Of a stretch of DNA of 64,000 nt, positions 56,142-64,000 are shown piece after piece (positions within the stretch are counted from its first letter, which is position 1; each line of letters starts with the position of its first letter). The stretch is from the NCBI GenBank assembly GCA_964016985.1, contig OZ024827.1:19361275-19425274 (forward strand). The letters are read 5' to 3'. The notes below the pieces were generated by a model. The model saw nothing but the letters and a program-made list of their open reading frames with translations, was not told where the DNA came from and made no database searches. Source of the DNA: Anodontia alba. Its lineage: Eukaryota > Mollusca > Bivalvia > Lucinida > Lucinidae. The position numbers and the translations under genes were made by a program.

Positions 56142-56201
56142 AGTTTGGGTCTAGATCAGGCCCGACTTATGTCGGGCCTGATCTGGGTCCAAACTGTTTG
56201 C
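56142..56201. repeat. PAL3-type hairpin
   Basis: AGTTTGGGTCTAGATCAG and CTGATCTGGGTCCAAACTG around GCCCGACTTATGTCGGGC. Confidence 0.8.
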
Positions 56202-56250
56202 AAAGGCTATCAGCAGACGGCAGAAGTCGCCACCAGCGGGGAAGAGTTAG

Positions 56251-56406
56251 ACTGGCTTCAGTCTCCATATTTATTCTAATAATCATGTTAGATAATCCAC
56301 CAAAATAGTATCATTATATTATTTTGGTCTTATTTTAGTTGATTATCAAACAGAATTATAAGAATAAGAATAGATATTTAGTCACCGGAGACTTGAGCCA
56401 GTCTAG
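56251..56406. mobile_element. snap-back MITE family T3
   Basis: ACTGGCTTCAGTCTCC left, GGAGACTTGAGCCAGT right, inner CCACCAAAATAGTATC and its complement around ATTATATTATTTTGG. Confidence 0.75.
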
Positions 56407-56689
56407 GGTACACGGTTAAAAAAAAAGAAAAAAAAAAACTCCCGTAGATTTTAAGATAAATACTGGCAAGTGGCTGACAGAGCTTTTACCGTAACTTTTT
56501 ACGGGTGCTCATTTGATTTCCGTAGAACTTTCGCTGTGTTTTCCTCGTAGGATGGGGTATGGATGTTAAGTTAAAATACGGTGCGGTAGCTCACATCCCT
56601 ACTATGTCCTATATGTTACCTACCCTGCTCTACACTACTCTACGCGGCGTCTGATCATGGTCTTCACTGTTTGCCACTCAATCAGCTAT

Positions 56690-56796
56690 CCTAGTTAGCA
56701 TTCTACATAAATCTATAGCGGGTCGTTATCGGCCCGTCAGCTACCCTGATGGGCCGATAACGGCCCGCTATAGATTTATGTAGAATGCTAGCTGGG
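56690..56796. mobile_element. PAL2 hairpin MITE
   Basis: CCTAGTTAGCATTCTACATA ... CGGCCCGTCAGCTACCCTGA ... TATGTAGAATGCTAGCTGGG. Confidence 0.85.
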
Positions 56797-57067
56797 ATTT
56801 TACTACCTCACATTCAGCAATTTTACACACATTCACATGTAGTAAAATTTACTTGTTGAAGAGGAATATACGGTAAAGAGCAAGGCTGTGAATACTAAGG
56901 GTAAATGCGGTATTCCAAATTTATCAAATTTATCCAAAATTTCCCATGAAAATGAAATTTTGAGTCAAAGTGGGGTTCGACCGACCCCCTCTTTCCCCCT
57001 CCCCCACTGAATCTGCCCCTGTAACCTTGTTACATGTAAATGTAGCTCCAGAAAGGAGGAGCATACA

Positions 57068-57166
57068 AATATTTCTCCACAAAATCATGTGGGTATTCAT
57101 TAGAAGCGCCTCGCCGAGGCGCATCTAATGAGCGCCCAAATACATATGTTTTTGTGGAGAAATATT
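57068..57166. repeat. short hairpin with PAL1-like core, CTCCACAAAA arms
   Basis: AATATTTCTCCACAAAATCA, TTAGAAGCGCCTCG, C, CGAGGCGCATCTAATGAG, TTTTTGTGGAGAAATATT. Second member of the 53162 family. Confidence 0.88.
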
Positions 57167-57532
57167 AGGATTACCAGCACTTTTAGTTTGAAACAAAATC
57201 TTACCTGGACCTATGTGTAAACTGTTAAAACAGGTAGGAAAGAAAGACAAATAGGAAACCAAAAATTTGATTCATAATTTATTGTGGGTTAAACATGATT
57301 ACCCCTCCGCTGTGACGCTAATTGGTGGTTAATCCGTCTTTTGACGCCTCTAACCGGAATATAAGTATGTTTGGATAAGTAGACTTGTAAGATAAATAAA
57401 TCATTTCGGTAGCAGAAAGGTGATCTGGTCTGATTTATGGTGATTATCTAATCTAATCATCAGTTGGCAGCCTGCCAGATCTTGCAACATGCTCCCGATG
57501 CTCACGAAGCACGGTGAATATTGAATATTTCT

Positions 57533-58020
57533 AATAAATGATATGGGCACTTTGTTTTCCCTAAATATTCGGACGCCTAAATTCCTTGCTGTCTTTGTCC
57601 TACCATTTTAACAACATTTTTACTACATATAGCTGTTGACATTACGAAAACTTGCCTATTCAAATATATAGAAAATTTCGTCTCGAAAAACTGAAAAATT
57701 TCAGATAAAAAGACTCAGATATTTTTCACATTTCTTCTCAAAACATAGACTCTGGGTACTCGTTAGAACCGCCTCGGCGAGGCGGTTCTAACGAGTACCC
57801 ACAATCTATGTTTTTGATCAAAAATAAAAAAAATTATGTTTACCCTGTAAACCCCAGTTTTACTATAGAAAAGTGGGGTTTAAGGGGGTCAAAATTGTAT
57901 AGGCGTGTTTTCGTGATGAATAAAATGGGCATTTTGTTTTCCCTAAATATTCGCACACCTAATATCCTTGCTGTATTTCTCCTAAAATTTTAACGAGTCC
58001 ATTTCACAACTTATAGCTTT
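57533..58020. repeat. ~105-bp direct repeat flanking a PAL1 copy
   Basis: 57533-57639 and 57919-58020 both read ATGGGCAYTTTGTTTTCCCT, AAATATTCG, CTTGCTGT, TATAGCT. They are ~80% alike and abut PAL1 directly on both sides. Confidence 0.8.
57640..57918 (-). mobile_element. PAL1, B-A orientation
   Basis: CATTACGAAAACTTGCCTAT left, GGCGTGTTTTCGTGATG right; central base G. Confidence 0.9.
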
Positions 58021-58187
58021 TGGCTGGGTGAGTGACAAACAGTGTAAAGCCTGATCAGATGCCGCTGGCAGTGACCTAAACTGGATTCATTCGCTTCTGC
58101 ACTTATCTTTTTGTCAGTCTTTCTGTCACTTCATGAAGCCTTATTTGTCTCTTTAATCCATTTCACTTTTTAAACCTATAGGGTATA

Positions 58188-58370
58188 CTACGCTTGTTAA
58201 AAAACAAGTTTCATGGAACAGTATTATACTTGATTTCTCTGAATGACACGTCGGATAGGGTATACCCTAGAGAAATCAAGCATAATACTGTTCCATACCC
58301 TATCCGACGTGTCATTCAGAGAAATCAAGCATAATACTGTTCCATGAAACTTGTTTTTTAACAAGCGTAG
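58188..58370. repeat. fold-back: 75-bp near-perfect inverted repeat
   Basis: 58188-58262 and 58296-58370 are complementary with one mismatch seen; the 33-bp spacer is a third, partial copy (GAGAAATCAAGCATAATACT). The right arm runs straight into the tRNA-like unit. Confidence 0.92.
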
Positions 58371-58452
58371 TGGTGCAGTGGTTATGTCTCCTGACTCTGA
58401 AGGGCTAGACGCTGCCGTCGTAGCCGGCGTGGGTTCGAACCTCACTCAGTCC
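58366..58452 (+). mobile_element. tRNA-like SINE head
   Basis: A-box-like TGGTGCAGTGGTTA and B-box GTGGGTTCGAACCTCACTC with plausible spacing. I cannot assign an isotype or fold a full cloverleaf, so I call it a SINE head rather than a functional tRNA. Confidence 0.65.
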
Positions 58453-58557
58453 AGTGGTATTTCATATTTCTCCCTATACACTTTTTTTCTGAAATACTTG
58501 CATCAGTATTGATCCTGGGCAGGAATTCTTTGTTGAAGTTTGTTTAATTCTTAAATT

Positions 58558-58558
<1 letters not shown>

Positions 58559-58616
<58 letters not shown>

Positions 58617-58619
58617 TTC
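58559..58619. repeat. (TA)n plus T-run
   Basis: TATATA at 58559-58600 followed by T's. Confidence 0.95.
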
Positions 58620-58734
58620 AAAAATCACAGCATGGACTCAGTGAACAAAAAGGACCGGAAGTCTGGTAAAGAACTTATATAACAGTTGATGGCATAAATG
58701 GGCCTAAAATTGAAGCCTCTATATCTAAGCCCTA

Positions 58735-58953
58735 ATGCCTTATGAAAATAGTTGCCAACTTCAAAATATTATCCTTACGTGGTTTGATGGCCCTAACAGG
58801 TACCGTTTGGGTCTCCTGGGAGAAGAATGTATGATTGCTGCTGGTAAAGACGACGATAGACGAAGAGAGGTGCCGCCATTACCGGACAAGGTTGGTCCTT
58901 TTAGTTTCCTTTTACTGGTCTCCCGGTTTGGTGGCACGATTAAGCATTTGTGA
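58735..58953 (+). other. unassigned open frame, probably repeat-derived
   Basis: Seventy-two codons with no low-complexity bias (RYRLGLLGEECMIAAGKDDD, RRREVPPLPDKVGPFSFLLL). No start context, splice sites or family I can name. Could be a piece of a transposable element. Confidence 0.3.
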
Positions 58954-59282
58954 GATTACATTGTGCATTGGTAATATACACGTATTGAAGCTCTGATCCG
59001 AATTCTGTAACTTACAGACCTGACCGTCCGGACCTGGTCCGTCGGCGAGGTGCTCTGCGCATGAATTATGCACAACACCATTTCAAGCCAAGGTCAAGGT
59101 GAAACTAATCCAGGAGTGAGTTGCATAAGGAAAGCGTTTTCATGTCCACACTGTTTGCCTATATGCAAAAATAAGTTTGAAAAGTTTGCCAGAATATTCA
59201 GCAGACGACATTTTCAGATGTAGGTTTTCTTGGCGTTTTAAGGGTTAAATGATGCAATTTCTTGTTATTTAGTGAGTCAAAC
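58954..59282. other. no gene seen
   Basis: Unremarkable. Confidence 0.5.
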
Positions 59283-59557
59283 CATTACGAAAACACGCCT
59301 CTTCAAATGTATGAAAATTTTACAACCAAAAAAGGAAAATTTTGAGATAAAAATTCTAATATTTTTTATATTCCTGCTCAGAACATAGATTGTGGTACTC
59401 GTTAGAACCGCCTCGCCGAGGCGGTTCTAACGAGTACCCACAATCTGTGTTTTTAAGCAAAATAATAAAAATAATGTATATCCCTGTAAACCACAGTTCT
59501 ACTATATAAAAGTGGGGTTTAAGAGGATCAAAATTATACAGACTTGTTTTCGTGATG
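59283..59557 (-). mobile_element. PAL1, B-A orientation
   Basis: CATTACGAAAACACGCCTCT left, GACTTGTTTTCGTGATG right; central base C. One core side lacks a G (GTGGTACTCG). Confidence 0.9.
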
Positions 59558-59559
59558 GC

Positions 59560-59780
59560 AGTATTTTTGTTTTATTTAATTATTATTTGTTTTATTTTAT
59601 AGTTTGTTTGTTGTTTTTTTGTGTGTGTGTTTTTTTTTTTTTTTTTTGTTTTTTTGTTTGTTTTTTTTTTTTTGTTTTTTTTTTGTGTGTGTGTTTTTTG
59701 TTGTTGTTTTTTTGTTGTTGGTTTTTTTTTGTTTTGTTTTTTGTTGTTGTTGTTTTTTGTTTTTTGAGTATTTGTATTTT
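59560..59780. repeat. T-rich tract with interspersed G
   Basis: T/TG runs like 17700-17962. Phe/Val/Cys-rich frames are artefacts. Confidence 0.85.
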
Positions 59781-59849
59781 ACTGTTATGTTTCACAGATG
59801 AGGTAAAAATGCAGTGTATGTACCCCAACCATCGCGGAACGAACATACA

Positions 59850-60195
59850 CAGTATAACCTCAATGACTCGAATGCCGATGGCTCGTAAACCGTGGCTGAT
59901 TCGAACTCGTTTTGAGTCCCTTGGAAATTATTACGATAGCCCGAAATAATAATAATTAGGAAAATTTGTTTATTCTATTGTGAAAAGTGTTTGTTGTGTA
60001 TATTTATTAGAATCGCCTCGTCGAGGCGATTCTAATGAGTACACTCAACATGCATTTTTTATAGATATCGAAAAGACATACCTCAATTACCCTATTTTGC
60101 CTTCTGACCTGCGCTACGATTAACCCTCAGTGGCTCGAACTACCCATAACTGGAACACATTTCCATAGTCCCAAAAATACCATTGAAGTTCGGTT
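59850..60195. mobile_element. pogo-like MITE family T2 with intact PAL1-like core
   Basis: CAGTATAACCTCAATGACTC left, CATTGAAGTTCGG right; interior TGGCTGATTCGAACTCG. The centre (59990-60050) is TTAGAATCGCCTCG, T, CGAGGCGATTCTAATGAGTA. Confidence 0.82.
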
Positions 60196-60277
60196 ATCTT
60201 TTAATGTGGACCGGCATCAGAACTAATATAAGCATGCGGTTTCGAACGAGTAAAATTTGTTTAAGACTCGTCTCCCG

Positions 60278-60337
60278 CCCCCACCTCCCCCCCCCCCCCA
60301 CCTCCGCCCCCCCCCCCACCCCCCATCACACACACAT

Positions 60338-60375
<38 letters not shown>
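60278..60375. repeat. C-rich run and (CA)n microsatellite
   Basis: Polypyrimidine C/A tract then CACACA to 60375. Confidence 0.95.
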
Positions 60376-60377
<2 letters not shown>

Positions 60378-60422
60378 CACCACCACCAACACCACTACCC
60401 CTCTATTGCTTTTCTGCTGACC

Positions 60423-60709
60423 CATCCCGAAAACATACCTGTATAATTTTGACCCCCCTTAAATCCAACTTTTATACAGTAAAACTGCAGTTTATAAGGG
60501 GTATACATTATTTTTTTTATTATTTCTGCTCAAAACATGGATTGTGGGTACTCGTTCGAACCGCCTCGCCGAAGCGGTTCTAATGAGTACCACAATCTAT
60601 GTTTTGAGCAGAAATATGAAAATCATCAGAAGTTTTATATGAAAACTTTCAGTTTTGGAGGATGAAATTTTCAATATACAATGTATTTGAAAAGGCGTGT
60701 TTTCGTAAG
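60423..60709 (+). mobile_element. PAL1, A-B orientation
   Basis: CATCCCGAAAACATACC left, GGCGTGTTTTCGTAAG right; core CCTCGCCGAAG with one mismatch. Confidence 0.87.
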
Positions 60710-60790
60710 GCGTTGTAAAGGTTTTTATGCAGTTATTATGATTGTGCGTTTGTGTCTTGTCATTGTTTGTTCCTCATATTTTATTCTTTA

Positions 60791-63700
60791 AGTGCCTCTG
60801 GAAAGTTGCGTTTCGTGGTCATGGCCTTTTAGGTTATTTTTCGGTGCTTATGAGAAGCTGCGTTTCGTGGTCATGGCCTTTTAGGTTATTTTTCGGTGCT
60901 TATGAGAAGCTGCGTTTCGTGGTCATGGCCTTTTAGGTTATTTTTCGGTGATTATGAGAAGCTGCGTTTCGTGGTCATGGCCTTTTAGGTTATTTTTCGG
61001 TGCCTCTGAGAAGCTACGTTTCGTGGTCATGGCCTTTTAGGTTATTTTTCGGTTCCTATGAGAAGCTGCGTTTCGTGGTCATGGCCTTTTAAGTTATTTT
61101 TTCGGTGCCTCTGAGAAGCTGCGTTTCGTGATCATGGCCTTTTAGGTAATTTTTCGGTGCCTCTCAGAAGCTGCGTTTCGTGGTCATGGCCTTTTAGGTT
61201 ATTTTTTCGGTGCCTCTGAGAAGCTGCGTTTCGTGATCATGGCCTTTTAGGTAATTTTTCGGTGCCTCTGAGAAGCTGCGTTTCGTGATCATGGCCTTTT
61301 AGGTTATTTTTCGGTGCCTCTGAGAAGCTGCGTTTCGTGGTCATGGCCTTTCAGGTTATTTATCGATGCCTCTGGAAAGTTGCGTTTCGTGATTGTGGCT
61401 TTATTAGACTAGTTTTCGGTGCCACTTGTAAGCTGTGCTTCGTGAGTTTGACCTTTTAGGCTATTTGTTCTATGCCTCTCTGTGCTCTGTGATTGTTGCC
61501 TTTAGGGCTATTTTCGGTGCCTCTGGAAAGCTGTGTTTCGTATTTGTGACCTTTTAGTTTATTTTCGGTACCTCTGAAAAGCTGTTTTTTTCTTGATTGT
61601 GGCCTTTAAGGTTATTTTCGGTACCTCTGGGAAGTCGTGTTTCTATATGCCCTTCTAGGCTATTTTTCAGTGTCTCGGAAGCCGTGTTTCTTGACTGTGG
61701 CTTTTTAGGGGGGTTTTTTCAGTGCCACTTGAAAGCTCTGCTTCGTGATTGTGGCCTTCTAGGCTATTTTTCGGTGCCTCTGAAAAGCTATATTTCGTGA
61801 TTGTGGCCTTAAGGTTATTTTTTTAATGCCTCTGGAAAGCTGTGTTTCGTGATTGTGGCCTTTTATGCTATTTTTCAATGTCTCTGGAAAGCTGTGTATC
61901 TTTATTGTGTCTTTTTAGGTTATTTTTCAGTGCCTCTGGCAAGCTTTGTTTTGTGATTGTGGCCTTTTAGGTTATTTTTCAGTGCCTCAAGAAAGCTGCG
62001 TTTCGTGGTTATTGCCCTTTACATTACGAAAACACGACTATTCAAATATATTAAAACAATTACAACCAAAAGAGGAAAATTTTTCAAATAAAATATTCTG
62101 GTTTTTTAACATTTCTGCTATGAACATAGATTGTGAGTACTCGTTAGAACCGCCTCGGCGAGGCGGTTCTACCGAGTACCCCAGTCTATGCTTTTAGCTA
62201 AGAAAATTAATGTAAAACCTTGTATACACGCAGTTTTGTAATATTAAAGTGGGGTTTAAAGGGGTCAAAATTATAGACGTGATTTCGAGATGGGTTATTT
62301 TTCGGTGCCTCTGGAAAGTGTGTTTCGTGATTATGGCCATTTTAGACTATTTTTAGTGCCACTTGTAAACTGTGCTTCGTTATTTTGACCTTTTAGGCTA
62401 TTTTTCGATGCTTCTTGAAAGTTGTGCTTTGAGATTGTTGCCTTTTAGGCTATTTTTTTTTTGGTGCCTCTCGAAAGCTATGTTTCGTGATTGTGGCTTT
62501 CTAAGCTATTTTCAGTGCCTCTGAAAAGCTGTGCTTCGTGACCGTGGCCTTTTAGGTTATTTTTCAGTGCCTCTGGAAAGCTGTTTTTGTGATTGTGGCC
62601 TTTTAGGCTATTGTTCGGTGCCTCTGGAAAGCTGTTTTTGTGATTGTGGCCTTTTAGGCTATTGTTCGGTGTTTCTGAAAAACTGCTTTACGTGGTTGTG
62701 GCTATTTTTCGGTGCCTCTGAAAATCTGTTTTTGTGATTGTGGCCTTTTAGGCTATTGTTGGGTGCCTCTGAAAAGCTGTTTTTTGTGATTGTGGCCTTT
62801 TAGGCTATTGTTGGGTGCCTCTGAAAAGCTGTTTTTGTGATTGTGGCCTTTGAGGCTATTATTCGGTGCCTCTGAAAAGCTGTTTTTGTGATTGTGGCCT
62901 TTTAGGCTATTGTTCGGTGCCTCTGAAACGCTGTTTTTGTGATTGTGGCCTTTTAGGCTATTGTTCGATGTTTCTGAAAAGCTGCTTTACGTGGTTGTGG
63001 CCTTATAGGCTATTTTTCAATGCCTCTGAAAAGCTGTTTTTGTGATTGTGGCCTTCTAGGCTATTGTTCGGTGCCTCTGAAAAGCTGTTTTTGTGATTGT
63101 GGCCTTTAGGCTATTGTTCGGTGCCTCTGAAAATCTGTTTTTGTGATTGTGGCCTTTTAGGCTATTGTTCGGTGCCTCTGAAAAGCTGTTTTTGTGATTG
63201 TGGCCTTTTAGGCTATTGTTCGGTGCCTCTGAAAAGTTGTTTTTGTGATTGTGGCCTTTAGGCTATTGTTCGGTGCCTCTGAAAATCTGTTTTTGTGATT
63301 GTGGCCTTTTAGGCTATTGTTCGGTGCCTCTGAAAAGCTGTTTTTGTGATTGTGGCCTTTTAGGCTATTGTTCGGTGCCTCTGAAAAGCTGTTTTTGTGA
63401 TTGTGGCCTTTTAGGCTATTGTTCGGTGCCTCTGAAAAGCTGTTTTTCGTGATTGTGGCCTTTTAGGCTTTTAGGCTATTTTTCGGTGCCTCTGAAAAGC
63501 TGTTTTTCGTGATTGTGGCCCTTTAGGCTATTGTTCGGTGCCTCTGAAAAGCTGTTTTTGTGATTGTGGCCTTTTAGGCTATTGTTCGGTGCCTCTGAAA
63601 AGCTGTTTTTCGTGATTGTGGCCTTTTAGGCTATTGTTCGGTGCCTCTGAAAAGCTGTTTTTGTGATTGTGGCCTTTTAGGCTATTGTTCGGTGCCTCTG

Positions 63701-64000
63701 AAAAGCTGTTTTTCGTGATTGTGGCCTTTTAGGCTATTGTTCGGTGCCTCTGAAAAGCTGTTTTTCGTGATTTTGGCCTTTTAGGCTATTGTTCGGTGCC
63801 TCTGAAAAGCTGTTATTGTGATTGTGGCCTTTTAGGCTATTGTTCGGTGTCTCTGAAAAGCTGTTTTTCGTAATTGTGGCCTTTTAGGCTATTGTTCGGT
63901 GCCTCTGAAAAGCTGTTTTTCGTGATTGTGGCCTTTTAGGCTTTTAGGCTATTGTTCGGTGCCTCTGAAAAGCTGTTTTTCGTGATTGTGGCCTTTTAGG
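60791..64000. repeat. 51-bp minisatellite, >55 units, runs off the window
   Basis: Unit CGGTGCCTCTGAAAAGCTGT, TTTTGTGATT, GTGGCCTTTTAGGCTATTGTT. Three zones: 60791-61390 uniform units with TTTCGTGGTCATGGCC; 61391-62530 diverged; 62531-64000 highly uniform with TTTTTGTGATTGTGGCC. The 51-bp period keeps a frame open for short stretches (LLGYCSVPLKSCFCDCG), but one-base variants (TTTTTGTG vs TTTTTCGTG) break it repeatedly, so it is not coding. Confidence 0.92.
62022..62292 (-). mobile_element. PAL1 inside the minisatellite, clean empty site
   Basis: CATTACGAAAACACGACTAT left, end GATTTCGAGATG. Left flank TTGCCCTTTA and right flank GGTTATTTTTCGGTG join to a normal unit (CCTTTTAGGTTATTTTTCGG) with no added or missing base. 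Confidence 0.9.

Noticed and set aside
58366..58452. Functional tRNA gene
   Set aside because: A- and B-box-like sequences are present, but I could not fold a complete cloverleaf with a clear anticodon; a SINE head is more likely.
60183..60583. Pro/His/Thr-rich frames
   Set aside because: Translations of the C-rich run and (CA)n microsatellite, extending into PAL1.

Overview
The window is nuclear DNA from an animal, most likely a heterodont bivalve (clam-type mollusc). That assignment is an inference from three things: split group-A SRCR exons in multi-kilobase introns, a dense mixture of MITEs, SINEs and short hairpins of the kind I associate with clam genomes, and a Penelope-like retroelement with the permuted domain order reported from many invertebrates including clams. 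There is no bacterial gene organisation, CRISPR array or operon. A 200-N assembly gap lies at 51853-52052.

Two host genes are supported. On the + strand, seven exons between 2390 and 25590 encode the 3' end of a scavenger-receptor cysteine-rich (SRCR) protein: three six-cysteine domains, each split over two exons with regular intron phases (1-2 then 2-1), then a short Cys-rich terminal exon with the stop codon. The 5' end of the gene lies left of the window. On the - strand, three exons (51220-51030, 46438-46312, 41839-41601) encode the last ~184 residues of an omega-class glutathione S-transferase; the upstream exon(s) with the active-site Cys were not found. The two genes are convergent. 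No working gene is visible between them.

Almost everything else is repeats. The dominant one is a ~280-bp palindromic element, called PAL1 here, with about 28 near-complete copies plus fragments (one per ~2 kb, ~12% of the window). It has two different arms (A and B) joined at a strictly paired core whose single central base varies freely. Two copies sit in repeats whose uninterrupted versions are also present; in both, PAL1 entered without any target-site duplication. One copy (3062-3343) has two A arms, and its symmetry runs on into flanking DNA. The same core recurs inside unrelated hairpins and a pogo-like MITE. This is the best candidate for an undescribed system in the window.

Other layers: a 4,972-bp TIR element (5785-10756) with ~400-bp inverted repeats and a 5-bp TTATA duplication, inserted inside a PAL1 copy and itself carrying two PAL1 copies; a decayed N-terminal-endonuclease Penelope-like element (26388-30178) with in-frame TGA codons at conserved Cys positions; a dead mariner with intact TIRs (42923-44260) and an older mariner remnant (37530-38292); a jockey-like LINE fragment; tRNA-type SINEs; several MITE families; and minisatellites, including a 51-bp array running from 60791 to the right edge.

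Region by region: 1-2389 repeats; 2390-25590 SRCR gene with repeat-filled introns; 25640-30310 a 65-bp tandem repeat split by the Penelope-like element; 30311-32200 mostly unremarkable; 32200-37530 a diverged tandem block with insertions; 37530-41550 mariner, SINE and MITE debris; 41601-51220 GST omega exons and introns; 51249-60790 gap, PAL1 copies and hairpins; 60791-64000 minisatellite.
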